Shown here: positions 23,801-34,383 of the stretch, one piece after another
Layout: the number at the start of each line of letters is the position of its first letter
Position numbering within the stretch: position 1 is the stretch's first letter
Source: Luzula sylvatica
Lineage: Eukaryota > Streptophyta > Magnoliopsida > Poales > Juncaceae
Assembly: GCA_946800325.1 (NCBI GenBank)
Contig: OX326956.1
Location: forward strand, 13,185,167-13,249,166
DNA length: 64,000 nucleotides
Reading direction: 5' to 3'
The notes under the pieces: model-generated
Told to the model about the DNA's origin: nothing
Databases searched by the model: none
Seen by the model: only the letters and a program-made list of their open reading frames with translations
Program-made: the position numbers and the translations under genes

Positions 23801-26800
23801 TTTTTCGATTCAAAACAAGATTTGAACGCTTTGAGGAGTTCAAATAACGTGTTTTAAGATCATTTGTATCGTATCTTTTAGTACATAACTTTTCACCAAA
23901 TTTCACAAACACTAAGATAGTTTGTTTTTCGATTCAAAACAAGATTTGAACGCTTGAGCAGTTCAAATAACGTGTTTTTAGATCATTTGTATCGTATCTT
24001 TTACTACATAACTTTACACCAAATTTCACAAACACTAAGATAGTTTGTTTTTCGATTCAGAACAAGATTTTAACGCTTTGAGCAGTTCAGACAACGTGTT
24101 TTTAGATCATTTGTATCGTATCTTTTAGTACATAACTTTTCACCAAATTTCACAAACGCTAAGAAAGTTTGTTTTTCGATTCAAAACATGATTTGAACGC
24201 TTTGAGGAGTTCAAATAACGTGTTTTTCGATCATTTGTATCGTATCTTTTAGTACATAACTTTTCACCAAATTTCACTAACACTAAGATAGTTTGTTTTT
24301 CGATTCAAAACAAGATTTTAACGCTTTGAGGAGTTCAAATAACGTGTTTTTAGATCATTTGTATCGTATCTTTTACTACATAAATTTTCCCCAAATTTCA
24401 CAAACACTAAGAAAGTTTGTTTTTCGATTCAAAACAAGATTTGAACGCTTTGAGGAGTGCAAATAACGTGTTTTCAGATCATTTGTATCGTATATTTTAG
24501 TACATAACTTTTCCCCAAATTTCACAAACACTAAGAAAGTTTGTTTTTCGATTCAAAACAAGATTTGAACGCTTTGAGGAGTTCAAATAACGTGTTTTTA
24601 GATAATTTGTATCGTATCATTTAGTACATAACTTTTCACCAAATTTCACAAACGCTAAGAAAGTTTGTTTTTCGATTCAAAACATGATTTGAACGCTTTG
24701 AGGAGTTCAAATAACGTGTTTTTCGATCATTTGTATCGTATCTTTTAGTACATAACTTTTCACCAAATTTCACTAACACTAAGCTAGTTTGTTTTTCGAT
24801 TCAAAACAAGATTTTAACGCTTTGAGGAGTTCAAATAACGTGTTTTTAGATCATTTGTATCGTATATTTTAGTACATAACTTTTCACCAAATTTCACAAA
24901 CGCTAAGAAAGTTTGTTTTTCGATTCAAAACAAGATTTGAACGCTTCGAGGAATTCAAATAACGTGTTTTTAGATCATTTGTATCGTATCTTTTACTACA
25001 TAACTTTTCACCAAATTTCACAAACACTAAGAAAGTTTGTTTTTCGATTCAAAACAAAATTTTAACGCTTTGAGGAGTTCAAATAACGTGTTTTTAGATC
25101 ATTTGTATCGTATCTTTTAGAACATAACTTTTCACCAAATTTCACAAACGCTAAGAAAGTTTGTTTTTCGATTCAAAACAAGATTTTAACGCTTTGAGGA
25201 GTTCAAATAACGTGTTTTTAGATCATTTGTATCGTATCTTTTAGTACATAACTTTTCACCAAATTTCACAAACACTAAGAAAGTTTGTTTTTCGATTCAA
25301 AACATGATTTTAACGCTTTGAGGAGTTCAAATAACGTGTTTTTAGATCATTTGTAACGTATCTTTTAGTACATAACTTTTCACCAAATTTCACAAACACT
25401 AAGAAAGTTTGTTTTTCGATTCAAAACAAGATTTGAACGCTTTGAGGAGTGCAAATAACGTGTTTTAAGATCATTTGTATCGTATATTTTAGTACATAAT
25501 TTTCCCCAAATTTCACAAACACTAAGAAAGTTTGTTTTTCGATTCAAAACAAGATTTGAACGCTTTGAGAAGTTCAAATAACGTGTTTTTAGATCATTTG
25601 TATAGTTTCTTTTAGTACGTAACTTTTCACCAAATTTCACAAACACTAAGATAGTTTGTTTTTCGATTCAAAACAAGATTTTAACGTTTGAGGAGTTCAA
25701 ATAACGTGTTTTTAGATCATTTGTATCGTATCTTTTAGTACATAACTTTTCACCAAATTTCACAAACACTAAGATAGTTTGTTTTTCGATTCAAAACAAG
25801 ATTTGATCGCTTCAGCAGTTCAAATAACGTGTTTTTAGATCATTTGTATCGTATCTTTTACTACATAACTTTTCACGAAATTTCACAAACACTAAGATAG
25901 TTTGTTTTTCGATTCAAAACAAGATTTTAACGCTTTGACAAGTTCAGATAACATGTTTTTAGATAATTTGTATCGTATCTTTTAGTACATAACTTTTCAC
26001 CAAATTTCACAAACGCTAAGAAAGTTTGTTTTTCGATTCAAAACAAGATTTGAACGCTTTGAGGAGTTCAAATAACGTGTTTTTCGATCATTTGTATCGT
26101 ATCTTTTAGTACATAACTTTTCACCAAATTTCACAAACACTAAGATAGTTTGTTTTTCGATTCAAAACAAGATTTTAACGCTTTGAGGAGTTCAAATAAC
26201 GTGTTTTTAGATGATTTGTTTCGTATCATTTAGTACATAACTTTTCACCAAATTTCACAAACACTAAGCTAGTTTGTTTTTCGATTCAAAACAAGATTTT
26301 AACGCTTCGAGGAGTTCAAATAACGTGTTTTTAGATCGTTTGTATCGTATCTTTTACTACATAACTTTTCACCAAATTTCACAAACACTAAGAAAGTTTG
26401 TTTTTCGATTCAAAACAAAATTTTAACGCTTTGAGGAGTTCAAATAACGTGTTTTTAGATCATTTGTATCGTATCTTTTAGAACATAACTTTTCACCAAA
26501 TTTCACAAACACTAAGAAAGTTTGTTTTTCGATTCAAAACAAGATTTTAACGATTTGAGGAGTTCAAATAACGTGTTTTTAGATCATTTGTATCGTATCT
26601 TTTAGTACATAACTTTTCACCAAATTTCACAAACACTAAGAAAGTTTGTTTTTCGATTCAAAAGAAGATTTGAACGCTTTGAGAAGTTCAAATAACGTGT
26701 TTTTAGATCATTTGTATAGTATCTTTTAGTACGTAACTTTTCACCAAATTTCACAAACACTAAGATAGTTTGTTTTTCGATTCAAAACAAGATTTTAACG

Positions 26801-27537
26801 TTTGAGGAGTTCAAATAACGTGTTTTTAGATCATTTGTATCGTATCTTTTACTACATAACTTTGCACCAAATTTCGCAAACACTAAGAAAGTTTGTTTTT
26901 CGATTCAAAAGAAGATTTGAACGCTTTGAGGAGTTCAAATAACGTGTTTTAAGATCATTTGTATCGTATCTTTTAGTACATAACTTTTCACCAAATTTCA
27001 CAAACACTAAGATAGTTTGTTTTTCGATTCAAAACAAGATTTGAACGCTTCAGCAGTTCAAATAACATGTTTTTAGATCATTTGTATCGTATCTTTTAGT
27101 ACATAACTTTTCACCAAATTTCACAAACACTAAGATAGTTTGTTTTTCGATTCAAAACAAGATTTGAACGCTTCAGCAGTTCAAATAACGTGTTTTTAGA
27201 TCATTTGTATCGTATCTTTTACTACATAACTTTTCACCAAATTTCACAAACACTAAGATAGTTTGTTTTTCGATTCAAAACAAGATTTTAACGCTTTGAG
27301 CAGTTCAGATAACGTGTTTTTAGATCATTTGTATCGTATCTTTTAGTACATAACTTTTCACCAAATTTCACAAACGCTAAGAAAGTTTATTTTTCGATTC
27401 AAAACAAGATTTTAACGCTTTGAGGAGTTCAAATAACGTGTTTTTCGATCATTTGTATCGTATCTTTTAGTACATAACTTTTCACCAAATTTCACAAACA
27501 CTAAGATAGTTTGTTTTTCGATTCAAAACAAACATTT
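20897..27537 (+). repeat. higher-order satellite unit C (6,641 bp)
   Basis: Same start marker and truncated monomer (21067). Shares with unit D derived variants absent from B, for example AAATTCACAAACGCTAACAAAG near 23405 and again near 30048. Confidence 0.87.
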
Positions 27538-30500
27538 AACGCTCTGAGGAGTTCAAACAACGTGTTTTTAGATCATTTGTATCGTATCTTTTACTACGTA
27601 ATTTTCCACCAAATTTTACAAACACTAAGAAAGTTTGTTTTTCGATTCAAAACAATCTTTGAACGCTTTGAGGAGTTCAAATAACATGTTTTTAGATCAT
27701 TTGTATCGAAGGTTTGTTTTTCGATTCAAAACAAGATTTTAACGCTTTGAGAAGTTCAAATAACGTGTTTTTAGATCATTTGTATCGTATCTTTTAGTAC
27801 ATAACTTTTCACCAAATTTCACAAACACTAAGAAAGTTTGTTTTTCGATTCAAAACCAGATTTGAACGCTTTGAGGAGTTCAAATAACGTGTTTTTAGGT
27901 CATTTGTATCGTATCTTTTAGTACATAACTTTTCACCAAATTTCACAAACACTAAGATAGTTTGTTTTTCGATTCAAAACAAGATTTTAATGCTTTGAGG
28001 AGTTCAAATAACGTGTTTTTAGATCATTTGTATCGTATCTTTTACTATTTAACTTTTCACCAAATTTCACAAACACTAAGAAAGTTTGTTTTTCGATTCA
28101 AAATAAGATTTGAACGCTTTGAGGAGTTCAAATAACGTGTTTTAAGATCATTTGTATCGTATCTTTTAGTACATAACTTTTGACCAAATTTCACAAACAC
28201 TAAGATAGTTTGTTTTTCGATTCAAAACAAGATTTGAACGCTTTGAGCAGTTCAAATAACGTGTTTTTAGATCATTTGTATCGTATCTTTTACTACATAA
28301 CTTTTCACCAAATTTCACAAACACTAAGAAAGTTTGTTTTTCGATTCAAAACAAAATTTTAACTCTTTGAGGAGTTCAAATAACGTGTTTTTAGATCATT
28401 TGTATCGTATCTTTTAGAACATAACTTTTCACCAAATTTCACAAACGTTAAGAAAGTTTGTTTTTCGATTCAAAACAAGATTTTAACGCTTTGAGGAGTT
28501 CAAATAACGTGTTTTTAGATAATTTGTATCGTATCTTTTAGTACATAACTTTTCACTAAATTTCTGAAACACTAAGAAAGTTTGTTTTTCGATTCAAAAC
28601 AAGATTTGAACGCTTTGAGTTGTTCAAATAACGTGTTTTTAGATCATTTGTATCGTATCTTTTAGTACATATCTTTTCACCAAATTTCACAAACACTAAG
28701 ATAGTTTGTTTTTCGATTCAAAACAAGATTTTAACGCTTTGAGGAGTTCAAATAACGTGTTTTTAGATCATTTGTATCGTATCTTTTACTACATAACTTT
28801 TCACCAAATTTCACAAACACTAAGAAAGTTTGTTTTTAGATTCAAAACAAGATTTTAACGCTTTGAGGAGTTCAAATAACGTGTTTTTAGATCATTTGAA
28901 TCGTATCTTTTACTACATAACTTTTCACCAAATTTCACAAACACTAAGAAAGTTTGTTTTTCGATTCAAAACAAGATTTGAACGCTTTGAGGAGTTCAAA
29001 TAATTTGTTTTTAGATCATTTGTATCGTATCTTTTACTACATAACTTTTCACCAAATTTCACAAACACTAAGAAAGTTTGTTTTTCGATTCAAAACAAGA
29101 TTTTAACGCTTTGAGGAGTTCAAATAACGTGTTTTTAGATCATTTGTATCGTATCTTTTACTACATAACTTTTCACCAAATTTCACAAACACTAAGAAAG
29201 TTTGTTTTTCGATTCAAAACAAAATTTTAACGCTTTGAGGAGTTCAAATAACGTGTTTTTAGATCATTTGTATCGTATCTTTTAGAACATAACTTTTCAC
29301 CAAATTTCACAAACGCTAAGAAAGTTTGTTTTTCGATTCAAAACAAGATTTTAACGCTTTGAGGAGTTCAAATAACGTGTTTTTAGATCATTTGTATCGT
29401 ATCTTTTAGTACATAACTTTTCACCAAATTTCACAAACACTAAGAAAGTTTGTTTTTCGATTCAAAACATGATTTTAACGCTTTGAGGAGTTCAAATAAC
29501 GTGTTTTTAGATCATTTGTATCGTATCTTTTAGTACATAACTTTTCACCAAATTTCACAAACACTAAGAAAGTTTGTTTTTCGATTCAAAACAAGATTTG
29601 AACGCTTTGAGGAGTGCAAATAACGTGTTTTAAGATCATTTGTATCGTATATTTTAGTACATAACTTTTCCCCAAATTTCACAAACACTAAGAAAGTTTG
29701 TTTTTCGATTCAAAACAAGATTTGAACGCTTTGAGGAGTTCAAATAACGTGTTTTTAGATCATTTGTATCGTATCATTTAGTACATAACTTTTCACCAAA
29801 TTTCACAAACACTAAGCTAGTTTGTTTTTCGATTCAAAACAAGATTTTAACGCTTCGAGGAGTTCAAATAACGTGTTTTTAGATCGTTTGTATCGTATCT
29901 TTTACTACATAACTTTTCACCAAATTTCACAAACACTAAGAAAGTTTGTTTTTCGATTCAAAACATAATTTTAACGCTTTGAGGAGTTCAAATAACGTGT
30001 TTTTAGATCATTTGTATCGTATCTTTTAGAACATAACTTTTCACCAAATTCACAAACGCTAACAAAGTTTGTTTTTCGATTCAAAACAAGATTTTAACGA
30101 TTTGAGGAGTTCAAATAACGTGTTTTTAGATCATTTGTATCGTATCTTTTAGTACATAACTTTTCACCGAATTTCACAAACACTAAGAAAGTTTGTTTTT
30201 CGATTCAAAAGAAGATTTGAACGCTTTGAGGAGTTCAAATAACGTGTTTTTAGATCATTTGTATAGTATCTTTTAGTACGTAACTTTTCACCAAATTTCA
30301 CAAACACTAAGATAGTTTGTTTTTCGATTCAAAACAAGATTTTAACGTTTGAGGAGTTCAAATAACTTGTTTTTAGATCATTTGTATCGTATCTTTTACT
30401 ACATAACTTTTCACCAAATTTCGCAAACACTAAGAAAGTTTGTTTTTCGATTCAAAACAAGATTTGAACGCTTTGAGGAGTTCAAATAACGTGTTTTAAG

Positions 30501-30925
30501 ATCATTTGTATCGTATCTTTTAGTACATAACTTTTCACCAAATTTCACAAACACTAAGATAGTTTGTTTTTCGATTCAAAACAAGATTTGAACGCTTTAG
30601 CAGTTCAAATAACGTGTTTTTAGATCATTTGTATCGTATCTTTTACTACATAACTTTACACCAAATTTCACAAACACTAAGATAGTTTGTTTTTCGATTC
30701 AAAACAAGATTTTAACGCTTTGAGCAGTTCAGATAACGTGTTTTTAGATCATTTGTATCGTATCTTTTAGTACATAACTTTTCACCAAATTTCACAAACG
30801 CTAAGAAAGTTTGTTTTTCGATTCAAAACATGATTTGAACGCTTTGAGGAGTTCAAATAACGTGTTTTTCGATCATTTGTATCGTATCTTTTAGTACATA
30901 ACTTTTCACCAAATTTCACTAACAC

Positions 30926-30930
30926 TAAGA
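30926..30930 (+). repeat. 5-bp target-site duplication, left copy
   Basis: TAAGA directly before the 5' LTR, repeated at 38475-38479 directly after the 3' LTR. Five bp is the length made by copia integrases. Removing the element and one copy restores CACTAAGATAGTTTG, the normal monomer sequence. Confidence 0.97.
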
Positions 30931-31054
30931 TGAAGGAAATACAGTTACAGATCAACTAGTTGAATGTACAAATGAGTGTAGACAAACATACGTGTTCGTC
31001 GGAACGATTGGATGCATAATAAGATTATGCAAATCTGGCAGAAATTACATGGTG

Positions 31055-31281
31055 CGTCATGACGCACCAAATTGTGCGTCATGACGCACAATAGAGTAAT
31101 TCTGAGAAAGCCAATCTGTGAGTAGTGCGTCATGACGCAAGTTATCTTGCGTCATGACGGTACACATGAGTGGTGCGTCATGACGGACGTTATCGTGCGT
31201 CATGACGGTACACTGTGTAACGGCTATATCCAAGTAAATGTGACTTGTGCGTCATGACGCACCATATCGTGCGTCATGACG
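31055..31281 (+). promoter_or_regulatory. eight paired CGTCATGACG palindromes in U3
   Basis: The 10-bp core CGTCATGACG, usually within GTGCGTCATGACGCAC, begins at 31055, 31077, 31128, 31150, 31176, 31198, 31250 and 31272. Four pairs form, each exactly 22 bp apart, about two helical turns; the gaps between pairs are 51, 26 and 52 bp. Each core contains the TGACG half-site of plant TGA-type bZIP factors on both strands. The array ends about 65 bp upstream of the TATA-like box, where an enhancer would be expected. The binding protein is unknown. Confidence 0.9.
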
Positions 31282-31349
31282 CACAGTGATCCGAATTCTG
31301 GATTAGCAGTTTCTGATACTCATTAATACACCATTAACTCTCAGATTAA

Positions 31350-31355
31350 TATAAG
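31350..31355 (+). promoter_or_regulatory. TATA-like box of the 5' LTR promoter
   Basis: TATAAG within ATTAATATAAGATC, followed 12-35 bp downstream by a CT-rich tract (31366-31386) suitable for transcription initiation. The identical 3' LTR copy is at 37933-37938. Confidence 0.55.
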
Positions 31356-31892
31356 ATCTGTGGATTCTTCTTCCTCTCTCTCTCTGGCTGCCAGACCTAA
31401 TTCTTGAGAAGAAGAGAGAAACTTGTGTGACAAGTGAAGGAGAATTGGAGATTGTTTTGAGCAAGTTTGCGGGAATTTTAGGGGAATTCGCCGCAACCGA
31501 AAGACGTTAGCTCGAGGTGGATACGAGTAGAGAGATCTCAACTGAGATCTTCGACTGTGATCAATCGAGAGCAAGGACGAGCAAGGTCGGAGACGAACCG
31601 GATAAATTCCGGTTGTATACGACAAATCGGAGCTTCGTATTAGGTGTCGAATCGCGCGGGCGTGGGACGTGCGTGTCGCCGGAATCGAAGCAAGCAGCAG
31701 CTAACAGAGTCAACCCGTCTCCGTGATCAATTTCACGCGGTATGATTCTCTATGAATTAAGCGTTAATTTCATAGGTTAGATGCATTTCATGATTCGTAC
31801 TTTCGGGTCGTTGACGTGGTCCTCGGGATCGGGTCGGACCGGGCCTCACAATCCGCTGCGCGAGGCTCGGTAGTGACGCCGATACCCAACAG

Positions 31893-31904
31893 TGGTATCA
31901 GAGC
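31893..31904 (+). other. primer binding site for initiator tRNA-Met
   Basis: TGGTATCAGAGC begins one base after the 5' LTR. It is the standard plant copia primer binding site, complementary to the 3' end of initiator tRNA-Met, where minus-strand DNA synthesis starts. Intact. Confidence 0.96.
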
Positions 31905-31912
31905 GATCGTCA

Positions 31913-32096
31913 CGATTCGATCGTCGAATCGATTTCGAATAAGTGTTATTCGGAATTTCATGTAGAATTTTAGGACATAATCATGTAGTTGTAAAATTAG
32001 GACCATAGAAATCTTACTAGTATTTGATCATGAGATGATCAAAAGAATCTAGAAGTAATCATGAATTGTTCATGATTAATCGTTTTTGAAACGATT
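31913..32096 (+). other. leader cluster of five perfect 3-nt-loop hairpins
   Basis: Directly after the primer binding site: 31913-31931 (8-bp stem, loop TCG), 31936-31952 (7 bp, GTG), 32023-32043 (9 bp, GAG), 32057-32077 (9 bp, TTG) and 32078-32096 (8 bp, TTG). The first two and the last two are almost back to back. The position between primer binding site and gag is where LTR elements usually keep packaging and dimerisation signals, so this is a candidate; that role is inferred. Confidence 0.85.
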
Positions 32097-32142
32097 AAAA
32101 TCTGTTAAAATTACAAAATAAAACTGAATTTCAGGTCTGGTG

Positions 32143-32743
32143 CGTCATGACGCACGATATGGTGCGTCATGACGCACACGGGAAATCCAAGAGTTGGATC
32201 TGAGGCGTTACTCAGTCCGTCGTGACGCACAAAAGTTGTGCGTCATGACGCACTGTGTAAATTCGTACCATCATGACGGACCATTTGGTGCGTCGTGACG
32301 GTAGAAGTCCAAAAAGTTTCTGGCAAACTGAACAAAATGGTTTTGTTCAGTGCGTCATGACGCACCCTCTGGCGTCATGACGGACCAGAACAGTCCGTCG
32401 TGACGGTATAATCAACCATCATGACGGAAGAACCTCAAAAAGTTTCTGGAAATCTGGACAAAATAGTTTTGTACAGTACGTCATGACGCACCGTCTGGCA
32501 TCATGACGGAAGAACACGGTCCGTCGTGACGGTAGTAACCAACCGTCATGACGGAGGAACCTGAAATAGTTTCTGGAATGGACAACAAAATTGTTTTGTA
32601 TGGTCCGTCGTGACGCACTGTCTGGCGTCATGACGGACCTGTGAAGTCCGTCGTGACGCACGTTATGTTGCGTCATGACGGAAGTCAATGGAAGTCCATT
32701 TTAGTACGGTGCGTCATGACGGACGTTATGTTGCGTCGTGACG
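32143..32743 (+). repeat. about twenty CGTCATGACG-type palindromes in the leader
   Basis: Cores begin at 32143, 32165, 32218, 32241, 32269, 32291, 32353, 32373, 32396, 32417, 32479, 32499, 32522, 32544, 32606, 32626, 32649, 32671, 32712 and 32734. Spacing within clusters is 20-23 bp. Variants are CGTCGTGACG and CATCATGACG, both CG-to-CA/TG-type changes. CGTCGTGACG is no longer self-complementary as DNA but still pairs with itself as RNA through G-U. The same core as the U3 enhancer thus also sits in transcribed sequence. Confidence 0.92.
32315..32690 (+). repeat. three 126-bp tandem repeats in the leader
   Basis: AGTTTCTGG recurs at 32315, 32441 and 32568 (126 and 127 bp apart). Each unit holds an ACAAAA/TTTTGT hairpin and four palindrome cores. 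The first copy's hairpin, 32328-32350, has a perfect 10-bp stem (arm CTGAACAAAA, loop TGG); the later copies carry mismatches. Confidence 0.9.
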
Positions 32744-32923
32744 CACAGTGTAATTTTTCCTGATTTATTTAATTGTGGTTCTAATCATTATTAATTATGT
32801 TCATTCATCATGATATACTTGCTTATTGATATAATTAGATTATATCACATAAATCCCTGCATAATACTTAAGTCATGAAATGCCTTCCATGATTCACAAC
32901 CTCCGAGGTTGGTCATCACACCT

Positions 32924-32954
32924 TGCACGGTTTCAGGCCAAAGTCGGGCGTGCA
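32924..32954 (+). other. constant-loop hairpin 1
   Basis: Stem TGCACG/CGTGCA closes a 19-nt loop, GTTTCAGGCCAAAGTCGGG (32930-32948). The loop is nearly identical in hairpins 2 and 3, whereas the stem is different. Confidence 0.85.
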
Positions 32955-32995
32955 TTGTTGTATGTATCAACGTGAGAGGCAAGCGTTGATTGGGG

Positions 32996-33032
32996 ACAAA
33001 TGCGGGTTCAGGCCAAAGTCGGGCGCATTTGT
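32996..33032 (+). other. constant-loop hairpin 2
   Basis: Stem ACAAATGCG/CGCATTTGT (9 bp) closes a 19-nt loop at 33005-33023, identical to that of hairpin 1 except for G in place of T at loop position 2. Confidence 0.88.
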
Positions 33033-33222
33033 AGCTCAATTGAACGATACGTGAATATGGTTGTGACTTAACCGTCCAAGCCAATCCGATTGGGGTTCGG
33101 GGCATAGTTAGGATGCACAAACGGAATTTGAATCATATATGATATGATTCGATACCGAAATCCTATAAAAGGTCAAGAGTCGTATTGGATGCGATTGGAT
33201 TTATCCTACCTAAATAGTGAGA

Positions 33223-33253
33223 TCCCATTTGTCGGCCAAAGTCACTTATGGGA
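33223..33253 (+). other. constant-loop hairpin 4 (degenerate)
   Basis: Stem TCCCAT/ATGGGA closes a 19-nt loop (33229-33247) that keeps the core GGCCAAAGTC but differs at both ends from the loops of the other three. Confidence 0.7.
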
Positions 33254-33901
33254 GGATCATGAAATATGGGTCTTGAAGTGTTATTGGATTAAGAATCCCG
33301 AATCAATATTAGGGTTATTGATTTGATAAAAGTAACATATTTCATATCATATAAGCATATAGAATAAGTACGCACGGTTAGTTGTCAATGTCATAATTAA
33401 TGTAGAATAATAATTTAAGCAACACCAATATCATATCGATATGATCGATATTAGAGAAAGCAAAAATTTGACAAACTTGAGAAGAAGTCAAATAATATTG
33501 TATGTCAAATGTTGACATACATAAGACACGAACCTTCAAAGGAATTTGAAGATTTATAAGAAACAATAGTCTAAGGATGATTAAGACAAACGTTGTCTCA
33601 ATCAAGGATTTGGGCAAGTTGTTGTCCCAATATCAAAAGAAAGGTTAAATCCGAGGAGGATTAATCCAAAAGTTGATAGAAATAGCTTCTTTTGACATTA
33701 TCATCTTGAAAATGTGTATGAGATATACATTTCTAGAATCCATTGGATGGAATACTAGTTTTATTCGAATAAGATTCGCATGACAAGTACAAGACTTGTT
33801 AATTAATCAAGATGATCAAAGTGTCCTTCCAAAGGTTGGAAAAACGGTAAAAGACTTATCAAAAACCAAACATTTTGAATGTAGGTAAATAAGTAAGTTC
33901 G

Positions 33902-34343
33902 GAGGCAAGAGGAGGCTACAAATATTTCATTATATTTACTAACGATTATTGTAGATATAAAGATATCTATTTAATGCGTTTGAAACATAATTTTGAATGG
34001 TTCAAAAACGTTTCGAAATGAAATACGAAGTCAACTAAGCGAGAAAATCAAAGTCTTTCGATAAGATCGAAGAGACGAACATTTTAAGCTATGAGTATGA
34101 TAATCATCTAGAAAATTTATGGAAAAGTTTCATAGTTATTTTCATTCGGAACATCAATGTAGATTAATGTGTCCGAGAGGAGGAATCAAACTTTGTTGGA
34201 CATTTGTTTGATAGATGATAAATCAAAATCTAATATTTCAAATAAGATTTGAAAATTTACCCTTAAGACCAAGGTTAATCACATACCTTCTAAGTCGGTG
34301 CAAAAGACCCCATATGTGATATGGATCGGAAAGAAATTAAATT
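33902..34343 (+). pseudogene. copia integrase remnant
   Basis: The frame from 33902 reads EARGGYKYFIIFTNDYCRYK, the conserved ARGGYxYFIxFxDDxSRY stretch of copia integrase cores, then runs into a stop near 34020. From 34269 another frame reads TKVNHIPSKSVQKTPY, the PSKSVxKTPYExW block near the core's end. The first catalytic Asp region (HTD..GP) is not recognisable, and frameshifts separate the blocks, so no active integrase can be made. Hairpins at 33991-34007, 34057-34071, 34236-34254 and 34310-34324 overlie it. Confidence 0.85.
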
Positions 34344-34348
34344 GAGGG

Positions 34349-34383
34349 TTAACGTGGTTTCAGGCCAAAGTCGGGCACGTTAA
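34349..34383 (+). other. constant-loop hairpin 3, inside pol
   Basis: Stem TTAACGTG/CACGTTAA (8 bp) closes a 19-nt loop (34357-34375) identical to that of hairpin 1. It sits where the coding sequence downstream of TPYxxW should continue, so the unit is embedded in the pol remnant, 1.4 kb from the other copies. Confidence 0.88.

Larger units (their letters stand above)
3886..30930 (+). repeat. 124-bp satellite array, left part
   Basis: About 218 head-to-tail copies of a 124-bp monomer, phased here from AACGCTTTGAGGAG through AACGTGTTTTTAGATC, ACTTTTCACCAAATTTC and GTTTGTTTTTCGATTC. The exact period is measured between identical strings such as 6961 and 7085. GC is about 28%. Length variants of 122, 123 and one of about 79 bp act as markers of higher-order structure. 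No monomer is inverted. A chromosomal role (pericentromeric, centromeric, subtelomeric or knob) cannot be assigned from this window. Confidence 0.97.
30931..31891 (+). repeat. 5' LTR (961 bp)
   Basis: Starts TGAAGGAAATACAG and ends GATACCCAACA. It differs from the 3' LTR only at 31848, 31863, 31870 and 31879. The U3 part holds the paired palindromes, followed by a TATA-like box and a CT-rich tract where transcription probably starts. Small reading frames inside it are not conserved coding sequence. Confidence 0.97.
32746..33640 (+). other. non-coding stretch where gag would be expected
   Basis: No gag, zinc knuckle or protease similarity was recognised in any frame. It holds three of the four constant-loop hairpins (32924-32954, 32996-33032, 33223-33253), a 7-bp stem at 32966-32990, and 3-nt-loop hairpins at 33130-33150 (9 bp, ATG), 33499-33521 (10 bp, ATG) and 33584-33598 (6 bp, ACG). 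A 16-bp perfect palindrome, ATCATATCGATATGAT, is at 33430-33445. Confidence 0.6.

Noticed and set aside
3886..30930. CRISPR-like regular repeats
   Set aside because: There are no unique spacers: the whole 124-bp period is repeated, in a plant nuclear context with introns and an LTR element.
30945..31133. 62-residue minus-strand ORF in both LTRs
   Set aside because: It crosses the palindromes and the U3 region; position and composition argue for a regulatory sequence, not coding.
31341..31625. 94-residue minus-strand and 69-residue plus-strand ORFs in both LTRs
   Set aside because: They overlap on opposite strands within LTR sequence, resemble no known protein, and are duplicated only because the LTR is.
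32419..32688. 89-residue minus-strand ORF in the retrotransposon leader
   Set aside because: It consists of translated palindrome repeats (recurring VMT and RRT), an artefact of the CGTCATGACG array.
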